The notes beneath the pieces are model-generated. The model made no database searches. It was given only the letters and a program-made list of their open reading frames with translations, and had not been told where the DNA came from. A stretch of 64,000 nucleotides of DNA, from NCBI RefSeq assembly GCF_024349685.1, contig NZ_AP025944.1, positions 1,122,001 to 1,186,000 of the forward strand, written 5' to 3'. The translations under genes and the position numbers were made by a program. Shown one piece after another: positions 1-9,221 of this stretch. The stretch comes from Pseudomonas sp. LRP2-20. Its GTDB lineage: Bacteria; Pseudomonadota; Gammaproteobacteria; Pseudomonadales; Pseudomonadaceae. Numbering within the stretch: position 1 is the first letter of the stretch; the number at the start of each line of letters is the position of its first letter.

Positions 1-1429
1 GCCGGGTCGAAGGGTAACTGGCATACAACCGTTGCAGCAGTTCTCGCTCGAAATCCCCGACCGCCTGTTCCAGGCTCGCCACGTCGCCGTCCTGGCCACG
101 CGCCACCGATGTCCCGGCGATATCCAGATCACCGATATCCACCAGGTTGCTCTCGCAAATCGCCGCCGCTCGGAAGATCACGTTCTGTAACTGCCGTACG
201 TTGCCAGGCCAGGGGTTGGCCAGCAGTGCCGAATGGGTGGCCGGCGTGAGGCGACAGGGTGGCCGCTGGATCTGCGTGCAGGCCTGCTGCATGAAGTAGT
301 GCGCCAGCATCAGGATGTCCTGGCCACGATCACGCAGCGGCGGCACCTGCAGGTTGAGCACATTCAGCCGGTAGAACAGGTCTTCACGGAAAGTGCCTTC
401 GGCGACCATGCGTTCCAGGTCGCGGTGGGTGGCGCTGATGATGCGCACGTCCACCTTCACCTCGCGGTCGCCGCCCACGCGACGGAAGCTGCCGTCGCTG
501 AGAAAACGCAGCAGCTTGGCCTGCAGGTACGGCGACATTTCGCCGATCTCGTCAAGAAACACCGTGCCCTGGTTGGCCAGCTCCATCAGCCCGGGCTTGC
601 CGCCACGTTGGGCGCCGGTGAAGGCACCGGGTGCATAGCCGAACAGCTCGCTCTCGGCTAGGCTTTCAGGCAGTGCGGCGCAGTTGAGGGCGAGGAACGG
701 CGCGGTGTGGCGGCTGCTGATGGCATGGCAGGCGCGGGCTACCAGTTCCTTGCCGGTGCCGGTTTCGCCGTGCACCAGCAGCGGCGCATCGAGGGCCGCC
801 ACGCGCAGGGCGCGGGCCTTGAGGGTGCGGATCGCCGGTGATTCGCCAAGCAACGCGTCGAAGCCTTCAGCGTGGTCGTGGTGCAAGGCCGACAGGCGCT
901 CGCCCATGCGGTTCGGCGCATACAGCGTCAGCAGGCCGCCAGCGTTGGTGATGGGCGAGGCGTCCAGCAGCAGACTCTGGCCGTTGAGCTGCATCTCGCG
1001 CATCGGCAGGTGGAAATTGTTGTCCAGCAAGGCCTGCAGCAGGTCGGGGTCGTTGAACAGTTCGCCCACCGTGCGCCCGGCGGATTCGCGGCCGCACAAG
1101 GCGATCAGCGCGGGGTTGGCCAGTAGCACCTTGCCGGCGCTGTCGACCGCCAGCACCGGGTCGCTCATGGCCGCGAGCAGGGCGTCGAGCTGCAGGTGGC
1201 GGCGCTGGCCGGGGAGGATGTCGACCACGTCCACCGACTGCACGCCGCGGACTTCGAACAGGGCGTCATGGAGTTCTTCGAGCACCGCCGGGCTGAGGGT
1301 CGGGGCGTCGATGTAAACGTTCGGCGGGACCATTTCCACGGCGTCCAGGTTGAGGTTGCGGGCACCGAGCAGGGCGAGGACTTCCTGGGTGATGCCGACG
1401 CGGTCGATGAAGCTGACGTGGATGCGCAT
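1..1429 (-). CDS. ACT-domain sigma-54-dependent regulator, TyrR/PhhR type (partial, 3' end outside window)
   Basis: Activator of sigma-54 RNA polymerase, probably responding to an amino acid. About 476 residues are visible; the reading frame runs off the left edge, so the C-terminal helix-turn-helix is not seen. The order is an N-terminal ACT domain (about 1-75, beginning [18 protein letters not shown]), a PAS-like segment (about 80-190) and a sigma-54 AAA+ domain with Walker A GETGTGKE near residue 220 and GAFTGA near residue 266. The intact GAFTGA loop implies real sigma-54 contact, unlike E. coli TyrR, which lacks it. It lies just downstream of the arginine deiminase operon on the same strand, separated by a REP pair, so a role in arginine or aromatic amino-acid control is possible but unproven. 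The start is the ATG at 1429, where the ACT domain begins. Confidence 0.88.
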   Translation of the reverse strand, partial: MRIHVSFIDRVGITQEVLALLGARNLNLDAVEMVPPNVYIDAPTLSPAVLEELHDALFEVRGVQSVDVVDILPGQRRHLQLDALLAAMSDPVLAVDSAGKVLLANPALIALCGRESAGRTVGELFNDPDLLQALLDNNFHLPMREMQLNGQSLLLDASPITNAGGLLTLYAPNRMGERLSALHHDHAEGFDALLGESPAIRTLKARALRVAALDAPLLVHGETGTGKELVARACHAISSRHTAPFLALNCAALPESLAESELFGYAPGAFTGAQRGGKPGLMELANQGTVFLDEIGEMSPYLQAKLLRFLSDGSFRRVGGDREVKVDVRIISATHRDLERMVAEGTFREDLFYRLNVLNLQVPPLRDRGQDILMLAHYFMQQACTQIQRPPCRLTPATHSALLANPWPGNVRQLQNVIFRAAAICESNLVDIGDLDIAGTSVARGQDGDVASLEQAVGDFERELLQRLYASYPSTR

Positions 1430-1506
1430 GGAGTTCGAACAGTAGGCGACGGAGTTCGCCAGTATGCCTTGAGTCGGATGCCAGGCCCAACATCGGCGGT
1501 GGCATC

Positions 1507-1584
1507 TTCGCGGGCAAGCCCGCTCCCACAGGTACTGCACAGGCCTCAAGGGCAGTGATTGACCTGTGGGAGCTTGCCGGCGAA
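1507..1584. repeat. REP pair (P. putida type), inverted
   Basis: Two REP copies face each other: TTCGCGGGCAAGCCCGCTCC at the left and its near reverse complement ending at 1584. They fill most of the gap between the DUF5064-like gene and the regulator, and could act as a transcript end or mRNA-stabilising hairpin for the arc operon. Confidence 0.8.
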
Positions 1585-1589
1585 TGAGG

Positions 1590-1958
1590 TCACTCGAGGT
1601 GTTCAGGCTTGATCGGGTCGCCCGATTTCACATCCAGCTTCTGGCGAATGTCTTCGAACATGGCGTCGTACAGCTTGTGCGGCGAGCCCAGGCTCTCGAA
1701 CTTCTGGTGGGGGGCCAGGTAGGACTGGGCCTTGCGCGAGGCAATCATGAGGAAGCTGGGCAGTACCTGATCCTTGGCCAGGAAGAACGGTTCATCCACC
1801 TTCTTGCCTTCGATGATCCCGTGCATGCGGAACTGGATACCGCGGCCTTCCTTGGGGTCTGTCGCCGCCTCGTACTCGATATTGAGGTCGTAGCTGTGGT
1901 CGTTCTTGGTCAGCGCAGTGCGCTCGATATGGACGTGGCCGGGTTGAAACTGGGCCAT
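1590..1958 (-). CDS. small conserved protein, DUF5064-like, arc operon tail
   Basis: A 122-residue soluble protein beginning MAQFQPGHVHIERTALTK, with no signal peptide or membrane segment. I recognise it only as the Pseudomonas family usually labelled DUF5064; its function is unknown. The start at 1958 is chosen because GGAGGAG sits just upstream; a longer frame to 2012 would lack a ribosome site. It follows arcC by about 54 bases on the same strand, so it is probably the last gene of the arginine deiminase transcript and may have an accessory role in anaerobic or arginine metabolism (inference). Confidence 0.75.
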   Translation of the reverse strand: MAQFQPGHVHIERTALTKNDHSYDLNIEYEAATDPKEGRGIQFRMHGIIEGKKVDEPFFLAKDQVLPSFLMIASRKAQSYLAPHQKFESLGSPHKLYDAMFEDIRQKLDVKSGDPIKPEHLE

Positions 1959-2012
1959 GGCAAACTCCTCCGGAAGGTGAAAATGGCGGGCCCGTAAGCC
2001 CGCCCACTGCAT

Positions 2013-2942
2013 TCAACGGTAGCTGATCCCCGGCTTTTCGGTGCTCACACGGGTGCCGGCGACGCCTTTGACGATGCCCTCGATGTTCTCCAGCGAGCTG
2101 ATCACCGCCACCTTGCCGGTGTGGCGGGCAAAGTCGCAGGCCGCTTGCACTTTCGGCCCCATGGAGCCGGCTGCGAAGCCGAGGCGTTCGAGCTCGTCGG
2201 GGTGGGCCTGGGCAATGGCCTTCTGCGTCGGCTTGCCCCAATCAATGTAGGCCGCATCGACGTCGGTGGCGATGATCAGAAGGTCGGCTTCCAGTTGCTC
2301 GGCCAACAAGGCAGAGCACAGGTCTTTGTCGATCACCGCCTCGATGCCCTTGAGCTTGCGGTTTTCGTCGTACATGGTGGGGATGCCGCCGCCACCGGCG
2401 CAGATCACGATGCTGCTCTTTTCCAGCAGCCACTTGATCGGGCGGATCTCGAAGATGCGCTTGGGTTTCGGGCTGGCGACCACGCGGCGGTACTTGTCGC
2501 CATCGGCCTTGACCACCCAGCCTTTTTCCTTGGCCAGGCGCTCGGCCTCGTCCTTGCTGTAGACCGGGCCGATGAACTTGCTCGGGTCCTTGAAGGCCGG
2601 GTCGTTGGCGTCCACTTCCACCTGGGTCAGCAGGGTGGCGAACGGCACTTCGAACGCCAGCAGGTTGCCCAGCTCCTGTTCGATCATGTAGCCGATCATG
2701 CCTTCGGTTTCGGCACCAAGCACGTCCAGCGGGTAGGCCTCGTCGGGCTTGTACGACAGCCCTTGCAGCGCCAGCAGGCCAACTTGCGGGCCGTTGCCGT
2801 GGGCGATGACCAGTTCGTTGCCGGGGTGAATCTTGGCGATCTGTTCGGTGGCCGTGCGGATATTGGCGCGCTGGTTGTCAGCGGTCATGGGCTCGCCGCG
2901 GCGCAGCAGGGCGTTGCCGCCCAATGCAACAACGATACGCAT
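2013..2942 (-). CDS. arcC: carbamate kinase
   Basis: Cytoplasmic kinase that converts carbamoyl phosphate plus ADP to ATP, ammonia and CO2, the ATP-yielding last step of the arginine deiminase pathway. It is 309 residues, the normal length for the family. It begins [18 protein letters not shown] (amino-acid kinase glycine loop) and has the CAGGGGIP loop about two thirds along. It follows argF after a 176-base gap that holds a REP pair, which may set the arcC level relative to argF. Expression is expected from the arcD promoter. Confidence 0.97.
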   Translation of the reverse strand: MRIVVALGGNALLRRGEPMTADNQRANIRTATEQIAKIHPGNELVIAHGNGPQVGLLALQGLSYKPDEAYPLDVLGAETEGMIGYMIEQELGNLLAFEVPFATLLTQVEVDANDPAFKDPSKFIGPVYSKDEAERLAKEKGWVVKADGDKYRRVVASPKPKRIFEIRPIKWLLEKSSIVICAGGGGIPTMYDENRKLKGIEAVIDKDLCSALLAEQLEADLLIIATDVDAAYIDWGKPTQKAIAQAHPDELERLGFAAGSMGPKVQAACDFARHTGKVAVISSLENIEGIVKGVAGTRVSTEKPGISYR

Positions 2943-2996
2943 GGGGAATGTCCTTTAAGCGAAAGAAATGAACGCTGCTCGGGGCGGGACACCGCC

Positions 2997-3090
2997 CCTG
3001 TGGGAGCGGGTTCACCCGCGAATGCGTCAGCAGCCCCAACGGTAATACCTGGGCTGACGCTTTCGCGGATAAACCCGCTCCCACAGGGGG
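2997..3090. repeat. REP pair between argF and arcC
   Basis: CCTGTGGGAGCGGGTTCACC and its inverted partner ending in GCTCCCACAGG form a long imperfect hairpin in the argF-arcC gap. Such hairpins inside operons commonly cause partial termination or protect the upstream message. Confidence 0.85.
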
Positions 3091-3118
3091 GCGGGTTGCC
3101 CGGCCTGACGAGTCAGCC

Positions 3119-4129
3119 TTACAGGTCAGCCAGGGTCGAAACCAGAATCGCCTTGATGGTGTGCATGCGGTTTTCCGCCTGCTCGAAGGCGATGCACGCT
3201 GGCGATTCGAACACGTCATCGGTCACTTCGATGCCGTTGGCCAGGTCCGGATACTGCTCGGCAATCTGCTTGCCGACCTTGGTCTCGGAGTTGTGGAAGG
3301 CCGGCAGGCAGTGCATGAACTTGGTCCTTGGGTTGCCGCTGGCTTTCATCAGCTCCTTGTTCACCTGGTAGGGCTTGAGCAGCTTGATGCGCTCGCCCCA
3401 GGCTTCGATCGGCTCGCCCATCGAGACCCAGACGTCGGTGTGGATGAAGTCCACGCCCTTGACCGCCGCCTTGGGGTCTTCGGTCAGGGTGATGCGTGCA
3501 CCGCTTTCTTCGGCGTACTTGTGGCAACGCTCGACCAGGTCTTCATGCGGCCACAGCGCCTTGGGCGCGGCGATGCGCACGTCCATGCCAAGCTTGGCGC
3601 CGATCAGCAGCAGCGAGTTGCCCATGTTGTTGCGGGCGTCGCCCAGGTAGGCGTAGCTGATGTCGTGCAGTGGCTTGTCGCTGTGCTCGCGCATGGTCAG
3701 CACGTCGGCGATCATCTGGGTTGGGTGGTATTCATCGGTCAGGCCGTTGAACACGGGTACGCCGGCGAACTTGGCCAACTCCTCGACGATTTCCTGCTTG
3801 AAACCGCGGTACTCGATGGCGTCGTACATACGCCCGAGCACGCGGGCGGTGTCCTTCATGCTTTCCTTGTGGCCGATCTGCGAGGAGTTGGGGTCGATGT
3901 AGGTGACGTTGGCGCCCTGGTCATAGGCGGCGACTTCGAAGGCGCAGCGGGTGCGGGTCGAAGTCTTCTCGAAGATCAGGGCGATGTTGTTGCCCTTCAG
4001 GTGCTGCTGCTCGGTGCCGGTGTACTTGGCGCGCTTGAGGTCGCGGGACAGGTCCAGCAGGTATTTCAGCTCACGGGTGGTGTGGTGTTCGAGGCTGAGC
4101 AGGTTGCGGTTGTGAATGTTGAACGCCAT
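3119..4129 (-). CDS. arcB: ornithine carbamoyltransferase, catabolic type
   Basis: Splits citrulline with phosphate into ornithine and carbamoyl phosphate in the arginine deiminase pathway. The 336-residue protein has the carbamoyl-phosphate motif [10 protein letters not shown] near residue 57 and the ornithine-side HCLPAFH near residue 273. The length of about 336 and the place between arcA and arcC point to the catabolic enzyme rather than the biosynthetic ArgF (about 305 residues). In P. putida it is also called argI. Start ATG at 4129, with an AAGGAG-type site upstream. Confidence 0.96.
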   Translation of the reverse strand: MAFNIHNRNLLSLEHHTTRELKYLLDLSRDLKRAKYTGTEQQHLKGNNIALIFEKTSTRTRCAFEVAAYDQGANVTYIDPNSSQIGHKESMKDTARVLGRMYDAIEYRGFKQEIVEELAKFAGVPVFNGLTDEYHPTQMIADVLTMREHSDKPLHDISYAYLGDARNNMGNSLLLIGAKLGMDVRIAAPKALWPHEDLVERCHKYAEESGARITLTEDPKAAVKGVDFIHTDVWVSMGEPIEAWGERIKLLKPYQVNKELMKASGNPRTKFMHCLPAFHNSETKVGKQIAEQYPDLANGIEVTDDVFESPACIAFEQAENRMHTIKAILVSTLADL

Positions 4130-4158
4130 GACTGTAACTCCTTGAATTCGGTGAGGGG

Positions 4159-4188
4159 CCCGGCCGCTGCTTCGTGGGCGCGGCCGGG
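4159..4188 (-). other. intercistronic hairpin between arcA and argF
   Basis: CCCGGCCGC (4159-4167) and GCGGCCGGG (4180-4188) are perfect 9-base arms around a 12-base loop with no following T run. In the arc mRNA this would form a stable hairpin just after the arcA stop. A processing or stability role is plausible, since the arc message of P. aeruginosa is known to be processed. Confidence 0.55.
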
Positions 4189-4198
4189 TGTATGGGCG

Positions 4199-5452
4199 TT
4201 AGTAGTCGATTGGGTCGCGCACGATCGGGCAGGTCATGCAGTGGCCACCGCCCCGGCCCCGGCCCAGCTCGCCGGCGCTGATGGTGATGACCTCGATGCC
4301 GGCCTTGCGCAACAGGGTGTTGGTGTAGGTGTTGCGGTCGTAGCCGATGACCACGCCGGGCTCGATGGCCACCACGTTGTTGCCGTCATCCCACTGTTCG
4401 CGTTCGGCGGCGAAGCTGTTGCCGCCGGTCTCGACCACGCGCAGCTTGACGCCCAGCTGCTCGCCCACCACCTCGATGAACGATTTGTTGATGCGGCGCA
4501 CGTCCATGCCGTATGGCTTTTTCTCGTCCGGGCGGATGATGAACGGCACGATCTCATTGACCACTTCCGGGAAGACCGTGACCAGGTCGCGGTCGCAGAA
4601 GCTGAACACGGTGTCCAGGTGCATGGCGGCGCGGGACTTCGGCAGGCCGGCGACGATGACTTCCTTGACCGCGCCCTTGGCGAACAGGTTGCGCGCCAGT
4701 TGGCCGATGGCCTGACGCGAGGTGCGTTCGCCCATGCCGATCAGCACGATGCCCTTGCCGATCGGCATCACATCACCGCCTTCGAGGGTGGACTGGCCGT
4801 GGTCCTTGTCCGGGTCGCCGTACCAGACTTCGAAGTCGGCGTTGGTGAACTCCTTGTGGAACTTGTAGATGGCGGTGGTCAGCAGGGTTTCCTGGCGACG
4901 CGCCGGCCAGTACATCGGGTTCAGCGTCACGCCGCCGTAGATCCAGCAAGTGGTGTCGCGGGTGAACTGGGTGTTGGGCAGCGGCGGCAGGATGAAGCTG
5001 GAGTGGCCCAGGTAGTCGTTGTACATCTTGACCACATCGGCGCCTTCGCTCTGTGGCAGGTCCTGGCCGGCCACGCCACCGATCAGGAACTCGGCGAGGT
5101 GACGCGGCTCCAGGCCTTCGAGCCAGCTGCGCACTTCGTTGTTCAGGCCAACACCGACGGTGTCATCGGTGATCTTGCGGTCGAGAATCCACTTCAGGGC
5201 TTCAGGTTGCTGGACAATGTCGGTCAGCAGGTTGTGCATCTCCAGCACATCGACGCCACGCTCGCGCATCTTGGTGACGAAGTCGAAATGGTCACGCTTG
5301 GCCTGGTCGACCCAGATCACGTCGTCGAACAGCAGCTCGTCACAGTTGCTTGGCGTCAGCCGCTTGTGCGCCAGGCCCGGTGCGCAAACCATTACCTTGC
5401 GCAGCTTGCCGGCTTCGGAGTGGACACCGTACTTCTGTTTTTCAGCGGACAT
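4199..5452 (-). CDS. arcA: arginine deiminase
   Basis: Hydrolyses arginine to citrulline and ammonia, the first committed step of the pathway. The 417-residue length is typical. The C-terminal GGHCMTCPI supplies the nucleophilic cysteine and a substrate histidine; LEGGDV in the middle and the N-terminal [11 protein letters not shown] are family signatures. It lies 33 bases after arcD and 69 bases before argF, in one direction, so it is the second gene of arcDABC. The start at 5452 is preceded by GGAGGAA. Confidence 0.98.
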   Translation of the reverse strand: MSAEKQKYGVHSEAGKLRKVMVCAPGLAHKRLTPSNCDELLFDDVIWVDQAKRDHFDFVTKMRERGVDVLEMHNLLTDIVQQPEALKWILDRKITDDTVGVGLNNEVRSWLEGLEPRHLAEFLIGGVAGQDLPQSEGADVVKMYNDYLGHSSFILPPLPNTQFTRDTTCWIYGGVTLNPMYWPARRQETLLTTAIYKFHKEFTNADFEVWYGDPDKDHGQSTLEGGDVMPIGKGIVLIGMGERTSRQAIGQLARNLFAKGAVKEVIVAGLPKSRAAMHLDTVFSFCDRDLVTVFPEVVNEIVPFIIRPDEKKPYGMDVRRINKSFIEVVGEQLGVKLRVVETGGNSFAAEREQWDDGNNVVAIEPGVVIGYDRNTYTNTLLRKAGIEVITISAGELGRGRGGGHCMTCPIVRDPIDY

Positions 5453-5485
5453 GGTTTCATTCCTCCAATTGAACGAAGACGTGGG

Positions 5486-6913
5486 TCAAAGGGTCAGGAA
5501 GCCGTCATACAGGCCGAAGGCCGCCACCAGGGCGCCGATGACCACGGCTGCGAAGATCAGTTTTTCCACGTTGGTGAAGATCGGCTGGCCCACCTCGCGC
5601 TTGGCCTTGGCGAACAGGATTGCGCCAGGAGCGTAGAGCAGGGCCGAGAGCAGCAGGTATTTCACGCCGCCGGCATACAGCAGCCAGATGGCGTATATCA
5701 GCGCGATGGCGCCGATGATCAGGTCCTTCTGCCGCTCGGCAAGGGCCTGCTCGTAGGTTTCGCTGCGCAGTGCCAGCAGGAAGGCATAAGCCGCCGACCA
5801 CAGGTACGGCACCAGGATCATCGAGGTAGCAAGGTAGATCAGCGACAGGTAGGTGCTGTTGGAGAACAGGGTGATGACCAGGAAGATCTGCACCATGGCG
5901 TTGGTCAGCCACAGGGCGTTGGCCGGCACCTGGTTGGCGTTCTCGCGGCGCAGGAACTCCGGCATGGTGTGGTCCTTGGCGGCGGCGAACATGATCTCGG
6001 CGCACAGCAGCACCCACGAGAGCAGGGCGCCGAGCAGCGAGATGATCAGGCCGACGCTGATCAGCACCGCGCCCCAGTGGCCGACCACGTGCTCGAGCAC
6101 GGCAGCCATCGACGGGTTCTGCAGCTTGGCCAGTTCCGGTTGGGTCATGATGCCCAGCGACAGCACGTTGACCAGCACCAGGAACAGCAGCACGGTGATG
6201 AAGCCGATTACCGTGGCCTTGCCCACGTCGGAGCGTTTTTCCGCCCGTGACGAGAAGATGCTCGCGCCTTCGATACCGATGAACACCCACACGGTGACCA
6301 GCATCATGTTGCGCACCTGGTTCATCACGCTGCCCAGATCCGGAGTGCCCACCGCCCAGATGTCGGCGGTGAAGATGTCGAGCTTGAAGGCGAACAGGCA
6401 GATCAGTGCAAACAGCACCAGCGGGACGACCTTGGCCACGGTGGTGACCAGGTTGATGAACGCTGCTTCCTTGATGCCGCGCAGGACCAGGAAGTGCACG
6501 GCCCAGAGCAGTACCGAGGCGCCGATGATCGCCGCCGGGGTGTTGCCTTCGCCGAAGATCGGGAAGAAGTAGCCGAGGGTGCTGAACAGCAGCACGAAGT
6601 AGCCGACGTTGCCCAGCCAGGCACTGATCCAGTAGCCCCAGGCCGAAGAAAAGCCCATGTAGTCGCCGAAGCCGGCCTTGGCGTAGGCGTACACACCGCC
6701 ATCCAGGTCAGGCTTGCGGTTGGCCAGGGTCTGGAACACGAAGGCCAGGGTCAGCATGCCCACGGCGGTGATCGCCCAGCCAATCAGTACCGCACCAACG
6801 CCGGCACTGGCGGCCATGTTTTGCGGCAGCGAGAAGATCCCGCCACCAATCATCGAGCCGACCACAAGTGCAACTAACGCGCCGAGCTTTAGTTTTCCGG
6901 AAGAATCAGACAT
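5486..6913 (-). CDS. arcD: arginine/ornithine antiporter
   Basis: Inner-membrane exchanger of the APA superfamily that brings in arginine and exports ornithine, so the deiminase pathway costs no energy for uptake. The 475-residue protein is almost entirely membrane segments (12-13 predicted), with the N-terminal VGSMIGGGIFSLPQNMA motif of this subfamily. It is the first gene of the operon, with AGGAG in front of the ATG and an ANR-type promoter 26-75 bases upstream. A close paralogue is read away from it at 7347. Confidence 0.96.
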   Translation of the reverse strand: MSDSSGKLKLGALVALVVGSMIGGGIFSLPQNMAASAGVGAVLIGWAITAVGMLTLAFVFQTLANRKPDLDGGVYAYAKAGFGDYMGFSSAWGYWISAWLGNVGYFVLLFSTLGYFFPIFGEGNTPAAIIGASVLLWAVHFLVLRGIKEAAFINLVTTVAKVVPLVLFALICLFAFKLDIFTADIWAVGTPDLGSVMNQVRNMMLVTVWVFIGIEGASIFSSRAEKRSDVGKATVIGFITVLLFLVLVNVLSLGIMTQPELAKLQNPSMAAVLEHVVGHWGAVLISVGLIISLLGALLSWVLLCAEIMFAAAKDHTMPEFLRRENANQVPANALWLTNAMVQIFLVITLFSNSTYLSLIYLATSMILVPYLWSAAYAFLLALRSETYEQALAERQKDLIIGAIALIYAIWLLYAGGVKYLLLSALLYAPGAILFAKAKREVGQPIFTNVEKLIFAAVVIGALVAAFGLYDGFLTL

Positions 6914-6938
6914 TTAACAACTCCTGCCAGGAGAAAGT

Positions 6939-6987
6939 TGACGACAGAATAAATCCGACGCCTAGACCATGAGCTGACTTGGGTCAG
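6939..6987 (-). promoter_or_regulatory. ANR/FNR-type promoter of arcD
   Basis: The perfect palindrome CTGACTTGGGTCAG (6974-6987) fits the ANR box pattern TTGAT-N4-ATCAA as relaxed in the P. aeruginosa arc promoter. A TATTCT hexamer (6946-6951, minus strand) is centred 32 bases downstream of the palindrome centre, which is exactly the class II spacing of a box at -41.5. The predicted transcript start is near 6939, leaving a leader of about 26 bases. Confidence 0.7.
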
Positions 6988-7268
6988 TTCTTGGCAACGC
7001 GAAGGTAGGAAATTTCCTTCGCGCGGCTCCTGGAGAGTGCCGACAGCTATGCTGCAGGCCTTGTGCGCTGGCACCTCCATGTCCTACTAGAGCAAACGCT
7101 CTGTTTAGCCTGCGATTTCTGAAGCTAGCCGCTTTTGTCGCTTTCGCAAATTTTTCACAAGAATTTCGAGTTTTATCAGTTTCTTTTCTAGTTGCTTGGC
7201 AGCTGCTAGTTTTTACAGAGGCATGGCGATAGACATTGTGGTTATTAATGCTATAGGTTTAATGGTTT
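6988..7268. other. AT-rich spacer between the two arcD genes
   Basis: About 280 bases without a supportable gene, clearly richer in A and T than the flanks. It should contain the promoter of the second arcD gene, but I could not assign its elements with confidence. Confidence 0.5.
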
Positions 7269-7300
7269 TGGCCATATAAGTAACAGCATCTATATGGCCA
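7269..7300. promoter_or_regulatory. inverted repeat upstream of second arcD
   Basis: TGGCCATATA (7269-7278) and TATATGGCCA (7291-7300) are perfect 10-base arms separated by 12 bases, ending 46 bases before the ATG. This could be an operator for a dimeric regulator or a leader hairpin. No known consensus was recognised. Confidence 0.5.
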
Positions 7301-7346
7301 CCATCGCTGTTGCAAACGCATGACAGCACGGAAAAAAGGGAGCCCC

Positions 7347-8774
7347 ATGAGCGAACCGGGACAAAAGCTGCGTCTGGGTGCACTGATCGCACTGGTGGTC
7401 GGTTCGATGATTGGTGGCGGGATCTTCTCGCTGCCGCAGAACATGGCAGCGCGTGCCGACGTCGGCGCCGTGCTGATTGGCTGGGCGATCACCGCCGTGG
7501 GCATGCTGGCCCTGGCCTTTGTGTTCCAGACCCTGGCCAACCGCAAGCCTGAGCTGGATTCGGGGGTATACGCCTACGCCAAGGCCGGGTTCGGCGAGTA
7601 CATGGGGTTTTCCTCTGCCTGGGGCTACTGGATCAGTGCCTGGCTGGGCAACGTCGGCTACTTCGTGCTGTTGTTCAGCACCCTGGGCTTCTACTTCCCG
7701 GTGTTTGGCGAAGGCAACACGCCGATTGCCATCGGCTGCGCCTCGCTGCTGCTGTGGGCGGTGCACTTTCTGGTGCTGCGTGGCATCAAGGAGGCGGCGT
7801 TCATCAACCAGGTGACCACCGTGGCCAAGGTGGTGCCCCTGTTGATCTTCGTCGTCATCGCCGCCTTTGCTTTCCGCGCCGATATCTTCACCCGTGATAT
7901 CTGGGGTCTGAGCAATCCGCAGTTCGGCAACGTGCTGAACCAGGTGCGCAACATGATGCTGGTCACGGTGTTCGTGTTCATCGGTATCGAGGGCGCCAGT
8001 GTCTATTCCGGGCGGGCGCAGCGCCGTTCCGACGTTGGCAAGGCCACGGTGATCGGCTTTCTCGGGGTGCTGGCGCTGCTGGTGCTGGTCAACGTGCTGT
8101 CGCTCGGGGTGATGACCCAGCCGGAGCTGGCCGGGTTGCAGAATCCGTCGCTGGCCTCGGTGCTGGAGCATATCGTCGGCCCTTGGGGGGCATTGCTGAT
8201 CAGCATTGGCCTGGCAGTGTCGCTGCTCGGTGCCTTGCTGTCGTGGGCGTTGCTGTGTGCGGAGATTCTTTATGCCACGGCGCGTGACAAGACCATGCCG
8301 CGCTTTCTGGCCAAGGAAAACGCCAACCATGTGCCAGCCAATGCCCTGTGGCTGACCAACTGCATGATCCAGGGCTTTTTGCTGATTACCCTGGTTTCAG
8401 AAGGCACTTATACCAGCCTGATCTATCTCGCCTCGTCGATGATTCTGGTGCCCTACCTGTGGTCGGCGGCCTATGCGGTGTTGCTGGCCTGGCGCGGGGA
8501 GAGTTACCAAGGGCAGGCGGGGCTGCGGCGCAAGGACCTGCTGGTGGCGGCTGTGGCGCTGCTGTATGCGGTGTGGCTGCTGTACGCGGGCGGCCTCAAG
8601 TACCTGCTGCTGTCGGCGCTGCTGTATGCCCCAGGCGTCATCCTGTTTGCCCGGGCCAAGCATGAACAAGGGCAGACCCTGTTCACCACCTGGGAGAAGC
8701 TGATTTTCGCGGCAGTGCTGGCGGGGGCGGCACTGGCGGCCTACCTGCTGTATTCAGGGCTGCTGAGCTTGTGA
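7347..8774 (+). CDS. second arginine/ornithine antiporter-like permease (ArcD paralogue)
   Basis: APA-family inner-membrane permease of 475 residues, the same length as ArcD at 5486-6913 and alike throughout, including VGSMIGGGIFSLPQNMA near residue 15. Exchange of arginine and ornithine, or of a related basic amino acid, is expected; the exact substrate cannot be told from sequence. The start at 7347 is chosen over 7320 because GGGAGCC precedes it and the protein then aligns with ArcD from its first residues. It is read away from arcDABC, so it has separate control. Its last 21 bases overlap the convergent ybaN-like gene. Confidence 0.9.
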   Translation: MSEPGQKLRLGALIALVVGSMIGGGIFSLPQNMAARADVGAVLIGWAITAVGMLALAFVFQTLANRKPELDSGVYAYAKAGFGEYMGFSSAWGYWISAWLGNVGYFVLLFSTLGFYFPVFGEGNTPIAIGCASLLLWAVHFLVLRGIKEAAFINQVTTVAKVVPLLIFVVIAAFAFRADIFTRDIWGLSNPQFGNVLNQVRNMMLVTVFVFIGIEGASVYSGRAQRRSDVGKATVIGFLGVLALLVLVNVLSLGVMTQPELAGLQNPSLASVLEHIVGPWGALLISIGLAVSLLGALLSWALLCAEILYATARDKTMPRFLAKENANHVPANALWLTNCMIQGFLLITLVSEGTYTSLIYLASSMILVPYLWSAAYAVLLAWRGESYQGQAGLRRKDLLVAAVALLYAVWLLYAGGLKYLLLSALLYAPGVILFARAKHEQGQTLFTTWEKLIFAAVLAGAALAAYLLYSGLLSL

Positions 8775-9167
8775 CACAGCCGGGCAGGGCTGTTCCGGGC
8801 GTGACCAGATCCACAGGTTGCCCAGGGTCATGCCGGCAATCGCCAGAAACACCGGCCAGTGGTGTTCGAGGAATATCAGCATCAGGGCGGCGCACAGCAG
8901 CATGCTGATGGTGGCGCTGACCTTGGCACGGCGCTGGATCACCTTGCCGTTGCGCCAGTTGTACAGGATCGGCCCGAACAGACGATGGTTCTCCAGCCAG
9001 GCGGACAGGCGCGGTGAACTGCGCGTTGCGGCCCAGGCGGCCAGCAGGATGAACTCGGTGGTCGGCAGGCCGGGGATGACGATGGCGACCAGGCCTATCC
9101 CCAAGCTCACGTAAGCCAGGATGCCATACAGCAGGCGGGACAGTTTCGAGCGGGCGGGTCGGGTCAT
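8754..9167 (-). CDS. small inner-membrane protein, YbaN/DUF454 family
   Basis: A 137-residue protein with about four hydrophobic segments and the DUF454 signature IPGLPTTEFILLAAW near residue 33. The biochemical function is unknown. It lies 54 bases after the heme oxygenase gene on the same strand; DUF454 genes are often next to heme or iron genes in Pseudomonas, so a link to heme use is possible. The start is set at the ATG 9167 (GAG upstream); a TTG at 9182 in the same frame is the alternative. The 3' end overlaps the end of the second arcD by 21 bases. Confidence 0.85.
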   Translation of the reverse strand: MTRPARSKLSRLLYGILAYVSLGIGLVAIVIPGLPTTEFILLAAWAATRSSPRLSAWLENHRLFGPILYNWRNGKVIQRRAKVSATISMLLCAALMLIFLEHHWPVFLAIAGMTLGNLWIWSRPEQPCPAVSQAQQP

Positions 9168-9221
9168 GTTCTCACTGCGCAAAAACGTCCGGCCACCGGG
9201 AAGGTGGCCGGTTGGTGCGTA

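Noticed and set aside
3161..6250. 1029-codon plus-strand open frame across argF, arcA and arcD
   Set aside because: It is a shadow of high-GC coding on the minus strand; it spans several genes and shows no domain.
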